From NCBI RefSeq assembly GCF_000213555.1, contig NZ_GL891990.1:60214-106482 (forward strand): a DNA stretch of 46,269 nt, given 5' to 3'. The DNA comes from Dysgonomonas gadei ATCC BAA-286 (GTDB lineage: Bacteria > Bacteroidota > Bacteroidia > Bacteroidales > Dysgonomonadaceae). Positions 1-8,677 of this stretch are shown piece after piece. A program made the position numbers and the translations under genes. The first letter of the stretch is position 1. Each line of letters begins with the position of its first letter. Under the pieces are notes generated by a model. The model made no database searches, was not told the origin of the DNA, and saw only the letters and a program-made list of their open reading frames with translations.

Positions 1-32
1 CTTTTTGTATATCTGGATAATTTTCTTTCCTC

Positions 33-746
33 TTATTTTGCTCCTCCTGCTTTCATCAGATTAGCTTCTTCAATATATTTATCCGCTTCCATTGCAACTG
101 GTGAATTCATATATTGATTTTTGATCGTAGTAAACGTTTCAACTACTTTGTCGTAGTTACCTTGGTTGCGGTATATAAGCCCCGCCTTCTTATATAAGAT
201 CGGGCTTTGTGACGGATTGTCAACACCTTTAGCCGCTTTCACATAATAAGAAACAGCATCGTTTTCTTTTCCGGTGTTGCTAAGGCAGTCTCCAATAGTT
301 CCATTTACTAATTGAGACAATACTTTGTCACCTCCGCTAAATCCTTTCAAATGATCCAAAGCCTTATCGTATTGGCCCATATTAGCATAACAGATGCCGG
401 CATATAATTTTGCAAGATTTCCGGCATCGGTAGAACCATAGTCGCTGATGATAGATTCAAAACCTACATATCCGTTTGCATCACCATAGATAGCAAGGGA
501 ATCTTGTCCGTTTCTGTAATATTGCTCACCTTTGAATAAAGCAACCTGTGCTTCTACATTCTTTGGCCCGAGATAGAAATGCCGGAATGCCAGATAGCCA
601 CTGACAACTACCACAACAATACCAATTCCGATCAATATCTGTTTCTGATATTTTTCGATAAAATTTTCAGATTTATGAACAGCACTGTCGATTTTTTCCC
701 AGTCCTTCTCTTCCTGTATTTCAGCTTGTTTCTTTTTAGAAGACAT
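33..746 (-). CDS. TPR-containing, single-pass membrane protein (YfgM/CpoB-like)
   Basis: A 237-residue protein with a charged N-terminus, one transmembrane helix at about residues 38-57 (a run of I/V/G), and a C-terminal part made of helical pairs that look like tetratricopeptide repeats (for example the segments around YAGICYANMGQYDKALDHL and YKKAGLIYRNQGNYDKVVETF). A short cytoplasmic N-terminus, one helix and a TPR domain outside is the layout of the YfgM family (SecYEG-associated, periplasmic protein quality control). In Bacteroidota such proteins are usually annotated only as tetratricopeptide repeat proteins. The ATG at 746 lies about 45 nt below a good -7 box. The function is inferred from architecture only. 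Confidence 0.75.
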   Translation of the reverse strand: MSSKKKQAEIQEEKDWEKIDSAVHKSENFIEKYQKQILIGIGIVVVVVSGYLAFRHFYLGPKNVEAQVALFKGEQYYRNGQDSLAIYGDANGYVGFESIISDYGSTDAGNLAKLYAGICYANMGQYDKALDHLKGFSGGDKVLSQLVNGTIGDCLSNTGKENDAVSYYVKAAKGVDNPSQSPILYKKAGLIYRNQGNYDKVVETFTTIKNQYMNSPVAMEADKYIEEANLMKAGGAK

Positions 747-789
747 TGTATTATTAGTTATATATTTTAATATTCAGAATTAGCAGCGA

Positions 790-797
790 CAAAAATA
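790..797 (-). promoter_or_regulatory. -7 box of the TPR gene
   Basis: Read on the minus strand this is TATTTTTG, an exact match to the Bacteroidota -7 consensus TAnnTTTG. It is 43 nt upstream of the start codon at 746. No clear TTTG -33 element is visible. Confidence 0.5.
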
Positions 798-838
798 GGG
801 GTTTTATCCTTATAAATAAAATCCTGACTGTATTTTTT

Positions 839-2116
839 TTACTCAGTATAGAATTTTACGAGTTGCAGTATAGCTCTTTGACATACAGGACAGAAGTCTT
901 TGCATGTATTTGTCTTCATCCGGCAATCGATAGCGGGACGATAAATACCCTTTGCCGAATAACCGGCACCTTCGAATACTCCTACACTAAATTTATCTGC
1001 AAGATCGGTGTTTGTGGGTACCGGAGTCTGAGGCACAAGCATATCCTGCCACTTTAGGGTAAAGTCAACCAACGTGGTAATATTCGGCTCCCATGGCTCT
1101 ACAGAATGAAGGTATGTATTATCCAGTACATCGCTCTCATAAAAATACTCATCAGCCAAACCTGCAAAGCTATGCCCGAATTCATGGACTACAACAGGTT
1201 TGAAGGCAGCATGGCCGGTGGTCGTCAGTGTGTATGCGTTAAATATTCCTCCGCCTCCATACACATCTGTATTTGCTAATATAATAATATGTGCATATGG
1301 TATCCCGGCAATGGCATCATGTATATCTTTTACATGAGATGTCGTCAGATAGCGGTCGGAATAGAATGTATCGAAATGGGAACTGAAGGCGGTCCTGCTC
1401 CAGTTGTTTTCACGCGGTACACTTACGCCTGAATCCTCTGAAATTGTTTCTACCGCATAAAAATTGAACTTATCTTTCAGTTGATTGAACGGGCTATGAT
1501 TGAATATTTGTTCACAGGTAATCTGTGCATGCTCTCTGAATTTTGCCATTTCAGAAGCTGTATATCCTTCTGCGAGAATAACTACATTCACACATTTATT
1601 AACCGAATCGCCCCTATGTACCGTTGTATAGGCCGGAATGTTCTTCAATCCTTTTTTCTTTATCAGAATATCATCCGGATTTACATCGTGCCTGATCGCA
1701 GTCTTGTATATGCCAAACTTGTCTCTCAGTTTTATCTCCACTGATATCTTCCCTTTAGGATAAGGTATAAGGAATGAGTTTTCGAAACTTTTTCTAACCT
1801 CCTTAGCCTCAGGTGTAGTCTGCCATTCTGAAAACAGGGTACTGAAAGCATCGGTATAGATACATGTCCCGGTTTTTGCATCTGTCACCCATATTTGTCC
1901 GTTACCTTTACGGAGTAGCTGTGAGAGGTTATGTCTGCGCCCTGCCCAGTGAGGCAACTGGTTCAACTGGTCGAGAGCCACAACCTGAGATTCATCATTT
2001 CCGGAAAAAATATAATCGATACGCAACGCTTTATCGACGAAATAATCTTCGAAGTTCTGAGCCTGTGATTTTGTTATTGAAAAGAAGAGCGCGAGGGCAA
2101 GTAAAAAATATTTCAT
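839..2116 (-). CDS. IgA peptidase M64 family zinc metallopeptidase, secreted
   Basis: A 425-residue protein with a signal peptide (residues 1-19, ending SQAQ). The zinc site HEFGH with the downstream GLADEY extension (about residues 311-325) is the signature of family M64 (HExxHxxxGLADEY). The N-terminal half matches the beta-rich domain usual in these proteins, and the C-terminus carries a Cys-rich stretch (CRMKTNTCKDFCPVCQ) also common in the family. The named member cleaves IgA, but most Bacteroidota homologues have unknown substrates, so the substrate here is unknown. The protein is expected in the periplasm or at the cell surface. It is divergent from lptD, and a MITE lies between the two genes. 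The start at 2116 is supported by the signal peptide and by a -7 box 23 nt upstream. Confidence 0.88.
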   Translation of the reverse strand: MKYFLLALALFFSITKSQAQNFEDYFVDKALRIDYIFSGNDESQVVALDQLNQLPHWAGRRHNLSQLLRKGNGQIWVTDAKTGTCIYTDAFSTLFSEWQTTPEAKEVRKSFENSFLIPYPKGKISVEIKLRDKFGIYKTAIRHDVNPDDILIKKKGLKNIPAYTTVHRGDSVNKCVNVVILAEGYTASEMAKFREHAQITCEQIFNHSPFNQLKDKFNFYAVETISEDSGVSVPRENNWSRTAFSSHFDTFYSDRYLTTSHVKDIHDAIAGIPYAHIIILANTDVYGGGGIFNAYTLTTTGHAAFKPVVVHEFGHSFAGLADEYFYESDVLDNTYLHSVEPWEPNITTLVDFTLKWQDMLVPQTPVPTNTDLADKFSVGVFEGAGYSAKGIYRPAIDCRMKTNTCKDFCPVCQRAILQLVKFYTE

Positions 2117-2139
2117 AGAAAGATTCGTTTAATAAGGAA

Positions 2140-2147
2140 CAAAGATA
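2140..2147 (-). promoter_or_regulatory. -7 box of the M64 peptidase gene
   Basis: TATCTTTG on the minus strand, an exact TAnnTTTG match, 23 nt from the start codon. The -33 region falls inside the adjacent MITE: the nearest TTTG (minus strand) is at 2171-2174, 23 nt away, slightly longer than the usual 19-21 nt spacing. Confidence 0.55.
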
Positions 2148-2151
2148 GTAA

Positions 2152-2334
2152 GAGCTTGTTTAAATTTTACCAAAATATTTTATTATAACTCTTTTTTCGT
2201 TCATTTTCAGTCTCTTTTTATCTGATTTTTCCCCTTTCTTCAGCTTGAATAGCCCGCTATTCGCACTTCAGAAAAGAAAAAATCATTCTAAAAATAGTTC
2301 TGAAAATCGGAACGAATAAAATTTAAACAAGCTC
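2152..2334. mobile_element. 183-bp MITE, long imperfect palindrome
   Basis: The ends form a perfect inverted repeat: GAGCTTGTTTAAATTTT at 2152-2168 and its complement at 2318-2334. The inverted homology continues imperfectly to the centre (AATAGC/GCTATT near 2249-2261), so the whole element could fold into one long hairpin. It is flanked by the trinucleotide TAA on both sides (2149-2151 and 2335-2337), which fits a 3-bp target duplication. No coding capacity. Three-base TNA duplications with GAG ends recall the IS1031 group of IS5-type elements, but that family link is an inference. Confidence 0.7.
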
Positions 2335-2453
2335 TAAATATATACATAAATATCCGGACTCCGGGCAATAAGATTGATCGTGAATATTCAGTCTGAATAC
2401 AAAAATTTATACTTTTTTTGTTTTTTCGTATTCTGCTTTCATGTTTAATTGAT

Positions 2454-2461
2454 TAGCTTTG
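2454..2461 (+). promoter_or_regulatory. -7 box of lptD
   Basis: TAGCTTTG, an exact match to TAnnTTTG, 31 nt before the ATG at 2493. The -33 element is poor (TCTG at about 2432). Confidence 0.45.
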
Positions 2462-2492
2462 CATCCGAATATATAAGCATGAGGTTTTGTAG

Positions 2493-5240
2493 ATGAGAAA
2501 AGTTCGCATCTTAGCATACATTTTTCTATGTATATTGTTCTCTGTGCCTTTTTGGGGTGCACAATATGCCTATACTAAGCATCGTGCTATAAATTCAATA
2601 TATAGCAACGACACCCTGCCCCGTGTGAAGGGTGATTCCCTCCTGAAGAATGATTCCCTGAAGCTCCGCAACGACTCTTTACTACAAGACTCTACCGCAC
2701 AAAAAAAGAATGCGCTGGATGCCGTAGTGGACTATACCGCCAATGACTCCGTAGTACTTATGGCTAGTAATTGGGGCTATTTATATGGTGCAGCAGAAGT
2801 AAAATATACCGAAATAACACTAAAAGGTGAAAAGTTGTCCATGAACATGGATAGTAGTCTGGTATATGCCACATACGGACTGGATTCGGTAGGGAAAGAA
2901 TTCGGCTATCCTGTCTTTTCTGATGGAGGCACGGATTATGAGTCGAAAGATATGAAGTATAACTTCAAAACAAAAAAAGGATATATCACCAATGTTATTA
3001 CCACTCAGGGAGAGGGTTATGTAATAGCGGGAAGAGCTAAGAAGCAGGAGGACAACTCTTTCTTTATGCTCGACGGTAAATACACGACCTGCGACGACCA
3101 CGAACATCCGCATTTCTATCTGGCACTGACAAAAGCAAAGGTCAAACCGAAAAAGAATGTAGTAACAGGACCTGCTTATCTCGTTATTGAAGGATTACCC
3201 CTGCCTCTGGGACTTCCTTTCGGGTTCTTCCCTTTTTCCGACAAATATTCATCGGGGGTTATCATGCCATCATACGGAGACGAGATGGACAGAGGATTCA
3301 ACTTGCATGACGGAGGATACTACTTCGCCATTAATGACAATATAGATCTTGCCCTCACGGGAGATATTTACACAAAAGGTTCATGGGCGCTCAAAGCACG
3401 TTCATCATACCGTAAACGTTATAAATATTCCGGCTCGTTCGACTTCAATTACCTGTACAACAAATATGGGGAAAAGGATGTAGACCAGTCTATAAGCAAA
3501 GACCTCGCCATCAACTGGACACACTCCCAAGACCCTAAAGCGAATATGTTCAGGACGCTTTCTGCAAGTGTGAACTTTGCAACAAGCTCTTATAATAACA
3601 ACAGTCTCGATAATCGGTATACCCGGCAAGGTACAAGTAACACGAAAGGTTCGAGTGTCAACCTGACTCAGAAGATACCAAATTCGGCGTGGAGCATATC
3701 AGCCTCTATGAATGTGGCACAGCGTAGCCAGGACTCGTCCATCTCCATGACTTTGCCGAACCTGACCGTAACAATGAGCCGTGTAGCACCGTTCAAAAGA
3801 AAAGAAGCGGCGGGAGCAGAACGTTGGTATGAGAAGATACAACTAAGTTATACCGGAGATTTCAGGAACAGTATAGATACGAAAGAAAACCTCCTGTTGA
3901 AATCCAACTTACAGAAAGACTGGAAAAATGCGATGAAACATACTATTCCGGTTTCCGCGACATTCAGCGCTTTCAATTATCTGAATATCACACCATCTAT
4001 AAATTATACGGAACGTTGGTATACCAGTAAGATACAAAAACAATGGAATCCCCAGACAAACACACATATGAGTATGCGGGGCGATACCACATATTCATTC
4101 AAGCGTGTCTATGATTTCAATGCAGCACTGAGTTTCCAGACTAAATTATACGGAGAATATATCCCTGTCTTTTCCAAAACGACACGAATCCGCCACGTAT
4201 TTACTCCCAGTATCAGCCTGAGTTATGCTCCCGACTTCAGCGACCCTATGTTCGGATTCTACGAAAGATATAAATATATCGACTCGAAAGGGCAGCAGAT
4301 GGAATATGTATATTCCCCTTATTCACAGGGAATGTTCGGTACAGCTCCGATGGGTGCTTCGGGAATGGTTTCATTCAACTTTGAAAATAATCTGGAAATG
4401 AAAGTCGCGTCCGAAAAAGATTCGACCGGATACAAAAAGATAAGCCTGATAGACAATCTCAGCATCAATTTCAGCAACAATATGATGGCCGACTCCCTCA
4501 AATGGAGCGACATCGCTGTAAATGCCCGTTTCAAATTCAGCAAATCATTTGTAGTAAATATAGGCGCCGCTTTCGATCCGTATATGTATGGATTGGACCA
4601 ATATGGAAGCCCTACAAAGGTTGACAAGCTGCGTATCAGCCACGGTAAGGGTATAGGGCGACTGAAAAGTACGGGATATTCCATATCCCCATCCATCAAC
4701 CAGGACACCTTTAAAAAGCTGTTTGGTAAAGATGTAGAGAAAGAAGGCGGCAAAAAAGAAGGCAGTCAGACGGATACGGACAACCCTGAAGGTGAAGCCG
4801 GAGAACAGAAAAAGGGTAGCCTGCTGGAAAAAAAGAAAGATGATAATCAATATGATGAAGACGGCTATGTGAAAAATGATATTAAATGGAACCTGGCCTT
4901 CAACTTCTCCATGAACTATAACTATGGGGATTTTGATTATGATAAGATGGAATACAAAGGCCGCCTGACCAAGAACTTCGGATTAAGCGGAAGCATACAA
5001 CCTACAAAAAACTGGAATTTCAATTTCAACACCAGTTACGATTTCGATGCTAAAAAAATCGCATATATGAGCTGTAACCTTACCCGCAACCTCCATTGCT
5101 GGTCAATCACCGCCAGCTTCAACCCTGTGGGCGCCTATAAATCATATTATGTGTCGTTAAGGGCAAGCTCATCCCTATTGCAGGATTTGAAATATGAGCA
5201 AAGAGGCCGTTCGTCCAGTTACGATCCTAACTGGGATTAA
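2493..5240 (+). CDS. lptD: LPS-assembly outer-membrane protein LptD (Bacteroidota type)
   Basis: A 915-residue protein: N-terminal signal/anchor (about residues 5-25), an OstA/LptA-like periplasmic region (about 70-235: repeated short beta-strands such as YLYGAAEVKYTEITLKGEKL and GYITNVITTQGEGYVIAGRA), then a long region of alternating amphipathic beta-strands typical of a large outer-membrane barrel (about 250-915). The motif CDDHEHPHFYL followed by GLPLPLGLPFGFFPF is characteristic of Bacteroidota LptD-like proteins. LptD inserts lipopolysaccharide into the outer leaflet together with LptE. A charged Gly/Lys/Glu/Asp-rich segment (about 740-800) interrupts the barrel region and is probably a loop. 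A terminator follows. The role is inferred from family resemblance. Confidence 0.8.
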   Translation: MRKVRILAYIFLCILFSVPFWGAQYAYTKHRAINSIYSNDTLPRVKGDSLLKNDSLKLRNDSLLQDSTAQKKNALDAVVDYTANDSVVLMASNWGYLYGAAEVKYTEITLKGEKLSMNMDSSLVYATYGLDSVGKEFGYPVFSDGGTDYESKDMKYNFKTKKGYITNVITTQGEGYVIAGRAKKQEDNSFFMLDGKYTTCDDHEHPHFYLALTKAKVKPKKNVVTGPAYLVIEGLPLPLGLPFGFFPFSDKYSSGVIMPSYGDEMDRGFNLHDGGYYFAINDNIDLALTGDIYTKGSWALKARSSYRKRYKYSGSFDFNYLYNKYGEKDVDQSISKDLAINWTHSQDPKANMFRTLSASVNFATSSYNNNSLDNRYTRQGTSNTKGSSVNLTQKIPNSAWSISASMNVAQRSQDSSISMTLPNLTVTMSRVAPFKRKEAAGAERWYEKIQLSYTGDFRNSIDTKENLLLKSNLQKDWKNAMKHTIPVSATFSAFNYLNITPSINYTERWYTSKIQKQWNPQTNTHMSMRGDTTYSFKRVYDFNAALSFQTKLYGEYIPVFSKTTRIRHVFTPSISLSYAPDFSDPMFGFYERYKYIDSKGQQMEYVYSPYSQGMFGTAPMGASGMVSFNFENNLEMKVASEKDSTGYKKISLIDNLSINFSNNMMADSLKWSDIAVNARFKFSKSFVVNIGAAFDPYMYGLDQYGSPTKVDKLRISHGKGIGRLKSTGYSISPSINQDTFKKLFGKDVEKEGGKKEGSQTDTDNPEGEAGEQKKGSLLEKKKDDNQYDEDGYVKNDIKWNLAFNFSMNYNYGDFDYDKMEYKGRLTKNFGLSGSIQPTKNWNFNFNTSYDFDAKKIAYMSCNLTRNLHCWSITASFNPVGAYKSYYVSLRASSSLLQDLKYEQRGRSSSYDPNWD

Positions 5241-5250
5241 TCCGGTCTAT

Positions 5251-5287
5251 CGCCTGTCAACTATTTTTGCTGACGGGTGTTTAATTT
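5251..5287 (+). terminator. Intrinsic terminator after lptD
   Basis: Nine-pair stem (CGCCTGTCA with TGACGGGTG, two G-U pairs) around an 11-nt loop, followed by a T-rich run. It starts 11 nt past the lptD stop. Confidence 0.5.
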
Positions 5288-5310
5288 AAAACCTTAATTT
5301 ATTAATAGAC

Positions 5311-7971
5311 ATGAAAAGAATAAGCTGCTACTCTATTATCCTATTTTCTATATTGATTTTTATCAGTGCCTGTAGTGAGTCGAATCTTCATTTTCTGAAA
5401 GACGAAAAGTACAGAAAAGAAGTACACGAGCAATTCCTTAAACGAAAAGAACTGGCTGCCGGTCGTAGCGAGCAACTATTCTCTGTTCTCGATAGACCAG
5501 ATTTGCCTGTAGAGAAACGAGAAGCATTGGAATTTCTGTATGCTTATATGCCGCTTTCCGATTTGGCTGACTATGACGGCGATTTTTTTCTCGGACAAGT
5601 AGATGCGGCATTCAATGCCCGTGACTATTTTGATTGGGGAAAGAAAATACCAGATGATATTTTCCGCCATTTTGTACTGGTTTACCGGGTAAACAATGAA
5701 AATCTGGATACTGCACGCCAGGTCTTTTTCGAAGAATTAAAAGACCGGGTGAAAAACCTGACAATGGAACAAGCAGTACTCGAAGTCAATCACTGGTGCC
5801 ACGAAAAAGTAACATACAGAGGAACGGACGGACGCACGTCTTCCCCTTTGGCTTTAGCTAAAACCTCCTGGGGGCGTTGTGGGGAAGAGTCTACATTTAC
5901 TACAGCAGCCTTACGGGCTGTAGGTATTCCTGCCCGTCAATGTTATACCCCACGATGGGTACACACCGATGATAACCACGCTTGGGTTGAAGCATGGGTA
6001 GACGGGAAATGGCACTATATCGGCGCTTGTGAACCCGAACCCGAACTCGATGTGGCATGGTTTTCCGCGCCTGTAAAGCGGGCAATGATGGTACATACCA
6101 ATGTTTTCGGATTATACAATGGCCCTGAAGAAAAAAATGTACAAACGGGTCTGTATTCCGTGATTAATCTGTTAGGTAACTATACTGCTACCCGTGATGT
6201 AAAAGTAAAGGTGGTGGACGAAGCAGGCAAGCCTGTACCCGGAGCAACGGTGAACTTTAATGTATATAACTATGCTGAATTTTATCCTGTTGCTAAAAGT
6301 ATAACAAAAGAGGACGGTAGTGCGTCCATTGTTTCCGGTATGGGGGATATACTTGTGTGGGCAAATAAAGATGACATATATGGCTATGCAAAATCGACAC
6401 CGGATGGCGGGGAATTAACAGTTACCCTAAAAGAAAAACAAGGCGGGGAATTCGAAGAGTCCATCATTATGGAAGCCCCGGCCGAACAATCAGTAAAAGA
6501 ATTGTCAGCTGAAAAGATTGCCGGGAATGCGAAACGTCTTGCCCATGAAGATTCTATCCGTAATGGGTATATGAATACATTTATAAATGAGGCTGACGCT
6601 CGTAAATTTGCCGGAGAGAATAATCTGAATGCTGACAAAACGTGGGAGTATTTATCTAAATCGCAAGGGAACTGGCAGGAGATATCCGCATTCCTTAAAT
6701 CTCAAAGCGGCAACGGATACTTATACCCGTTCATAGAATCATTAAAAGACAAAGACTTGCGTGATACTCCAGCCGGATATTTGTCAGATCATCTGATCGT
6801 CAATGGCTCCTGGCCGGGAGGAATACCTGACTTCCATAAGCGTTATGCACAATATATATTATCACCACGCATCGGTCTGGAACTAATCCGCCCGTGGCGC
6901 GGCTACTTCAAAAAGGTGCTGACTGAGGATTTTATCAATAAATCACGCTCCGATATACAGACTGTCGTAGATTTTGTCCGAACCAATATAAAAGTGGATG
7001 ATGAACAAAACTACTTCAAATGTCCTGTCTCACCTCAAGGAGTGTACGAGCTAAAGGTTTCTGATAAGCACTCGAGAGATATATTCTTTGTCGCCTTATG
7101 TCGTTCGATGGATATACTGACACGTATAGACCCGGCTACCAGCCGTCCCCAATATCTCAGGGCAGAAGATAATCTGTGGACAGATGTATTTTTTGAAGAA
7201 CAAGCCGCAGAAAAGCCTAAAGCGACTATAACATTCACTAGTGCAAAGGGTAATATAGTGAAACCGGGATACTATACTCATTTTACAATCGCCCGTTTCG
7301 ATAATGGGAATTTTGTCACACTCGACTATGAGAACGAGATAAAGAGCCTGCCTGCAAAAATATCCGTTGACGAAGGGTATTACCGTATAATGACAGGCAG
7401 CAGGGGGAATGATGGTTCTGTAACCATTGACACACGCTATATAGAAGTGAAAGGAAAGGAATCCAGATCCATAGAAATCAAATTACCTAAAGTAGAAGGA
7501 CGCATTCAGGTGCAAGGTATCGTAGATCCGAATACTATAGTCACATTGAATGACGGCAGCAAAAAAACATTGAAAGAGCTGACCAACAAAAAAGGTTTGG
7601 TTATCTGCTTCGCCGATCCTGACAAAGAACCGACCAAGCATATTCTTCAGGATCTGCCGGCCGTGCAGCAGGCTATTGAGGACTGGAACGGAGGATTATT
7701 ATTTGCAGTGCCTGACGATAAACTGAGCAAAGCATTTGATGCCTCTGTGTTTAAAGGCTTACCTAAACAATCGTTGTGGATGACTGATAATAACCGCGTA
7801 TTGCTTAATGCTGTCGCGGGAGCTTTGCAAATAGATTTCTCGAACAATTTTCCTTTGACTGTTTATTTGTCTACAAACGGAGGCATATTATATTCGTCGC
7901 AAGGTTACCGTATTGGCATCGGAGAAAATATACTTAAAACAATAGAAGAAGAAAAAGCAACGAAAAAATAG
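5311..7971 (+). CDS. Transglutaminase-like domain lipoprotein
   Basis: An 886-residue protein with a lipoprotein signal (hydrophobic residues 8-20, lipobox ISAC, lipidated Cys21). Residues about 140-245 form a transglutaminase-like core: Cys190 in SWGRCGEES, His223 in DDNHAWVEAW, and an acidic residue after WHYIGACEPEPE. A carboxypeptidase-regulatory-like beta-sandwich follows (about 295-370, VVDEAGKPVPGATV). The C-terminal part contains a second mixed region and, near the end, a thioredoxin-fold-like stretch (KKGLVICFADPDKEPTKHIL) without a CxxC pair. Transglutaminase-like enzymes of this kind act as peptidases or amide-bond enzymes; the substrate is unknown. The protein is expected to be membrane anchored facing the periplasm or surface. 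A very strong terminator follows. Confidence 0.82.
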   Translation: MKRISCYSIILFSILIFISACSESNLHFLKDEKYRKEVHEQFLKRKELAAGRSEQLFSVLDRPDLPVEKREALEFLYAYMPLSDLADYDGDFFLGQVDAAFNARDYFDWGKKIPDDIFRHFVLVYRVNNENLDTARQVFFEELKDRVKNLTMEQAVLEVNHWCHEKVTYRGTDGRTSSPLALAKTSWGRCGEESTFTTAALRAVGIPARQCYTPRWVHTDDNHAWVEAWVDGKWHYIGACEPEPELDVAWFSAPVKRAMMVHTNVFGLYNGPEEKNVQTGLYSVINLLGNYTATRDVKVKVVDEAGKPVPGATVNFNVYNYAEFYPVAKSITKEDGSASIVSGMGDILVWANKDDIYGYAKSTPDGGELTVTLKEKQGGEFEESIIMEAPAEQSVKELSAEKIAGNAKRLAHEDSIRNGYMNTFINEADARKFAGENNLNADKTWEYLSKSQGNWQEISAFLKSQSGNGYLYPFIESLKDKDLRDTPAGYLSDHLIVNGSWPGGIPDFHKRYAQYILSPRIGLELIRPWRGYFKKVLTEDFINKSRSDIQTVVDFVRTNIKVDDEQNYFKCPVSPQGVYELKVSDKHSRDIFFVALCRSMDILTRIDPATSRPQYLRAEDNLWTDVFFEEQAAEKPKATITFTSAKGNIVKPGYYTHFTIARFDNGNFVTLDYENEIKSLPAKISVDEGYYRIMTGSRGNDGSVTIDTRYIEVKGKESRSIEIKLPKVEGRIQVQGIVDPNTIVTLNDGSKKTLKELTNKKGLVICFADPDKEPTKHILQDLPAVQQAIEDWNGGLLFAVPDDKLSKAFDASVFKGLPKQSLWMTDNNRVLLNAVAGALQIDFSNNFPLTVYLSTNGGILYSSQGYRIGIGENILKTIEEEKATKK

Positions 7972-7986
7972 CTTTAGGAAGAAGCA

Positions 7987-8033
7987 ATTATAACCATAAC
8001 GGCCATTATTTTTATGGCCGTTATGGTTATAAT
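7987..8033. terminator. Bidirectional terminator, perfect 20-bp stem
   Basis: The arms 7987-8006 and 8014-8033 are perfectly complementary (20 bp) around a 7-nt T-rich loop. The hairpin sits between the convergent transglutaminase gene and the yjdI-like gene, so it can end transcription from both sides. Confidence 0.85.
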
Positions 8034-8056
8034 TATGATATGAATGTTGGCTCTGG

Positions 8057-8278
8057 TCAACCTTTATTATTCAGCTTATAGCTTAGCGCCCCCGAAGGAC
8101 ATTTATTTATCTGAGCAATTAATTGTTCTGTAGTCGCATTTCCCGGTTTTACCCAAGGTCTGTCTTTAGGATTATATACTTCAGGCAGCATTTTCACACA
8201 AACACCTGCATGCTGACAAAGCTCAGGTTGCCAAACAATGGTAAGTTCACCATTGGTGTATTCAATTTTCTTTTCCAT
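8057..8278 (-). CDS. yjdI: Divergent [4Fe-4S] mono-cluster protein, YjdI-like
   Basis: A 73-residue protein with the pattern CQHAGVC (about residues 21-27) and NKCPSGAL (about 58-65). The CxHxGxC plus CPSGAL layout and the ending SY(K) match the divergent 4Fe-4S mono-cluster domain (Fer4_19) of E. coli YjdI. Three cysteines are visible; the fourth ligand may be His or external. It lies just downstream of a YjdJ-like acetyltransferase, the same pairing as E. coli yjdI/yjdJ. The physiological role of the pair is unknown. Confidence 0.8.
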   Translation of the reverse strand: MEKKIEYTNGELTIVWQPELCQHAGVCVKMLPEVYNPKDRPWVKPGNATTEQLIAQINKCPSGALSYKLNNKG

Positions 8279-8321
8279 GTTTTTAGTTTTGTATATTTAG
8301 TAGATCTTATAGTTTCCTCTG

Positions 8322-8618
8322 TTACACGTTGATCCCTTTCATCACAATACGTCTCCAGTCCTGGTGCTTTTTGATATATCCTGCCACAAAAGGACAAAGG
8401 GGGATAAGGCGCAACCCATTCTTTTCTATATCTGTAAGTACTTTTTCGACAAGCTGGCTGCCAATACCCTGCCCTTCGAGAACAACAGGAACTTCAGTAT
8501 GAGTCAGGTATATTTCCCCGTTATTTGTTTTTATATATTCTATCTTAGCAAGATATTTACCTACATGAAACTCATATTGATTCTCATCTGTATTGTTGAT
8601 TAATTCGTAATTTTCCAT
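8322..8618 (-). CDS. yjdJ: Small GNAT N-acetyltransferase, YjdJ-like
   Basis: A 98-residue single-domain protein. The acetyl-CoA loop is visible as GQGIGSQLVEKVL (about residues 49-61), followed by the conserved ending LIPLCPFVAGYIKKHQDW. Small size and this C-terminal PFV..Y..KHP/QxW pattern are typical of the GCN5-related acetyltransferase_CG group that includes YjdJ. It precedes the yjdI-like gene by 43 nt on the same strand and is probably co-transcribed. The acceptor is unknown. Confidence 0.82.
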   Translation of the reverse strand: MENYELINNTDENQYEFHVGKYLAKIEYIKTNNGEIYLTHTEVPVVLEGQGIGSQLVEKVLTDIEKNGLRLIPLCPFVAGYIKKHQDWRRIVMKGINV

Positions 8619-8677
8619 TGCAGAATAAGTTTTTTAGTTTGTATTTTATTAATAAACGTCCTGTAGTTGCATATTGT

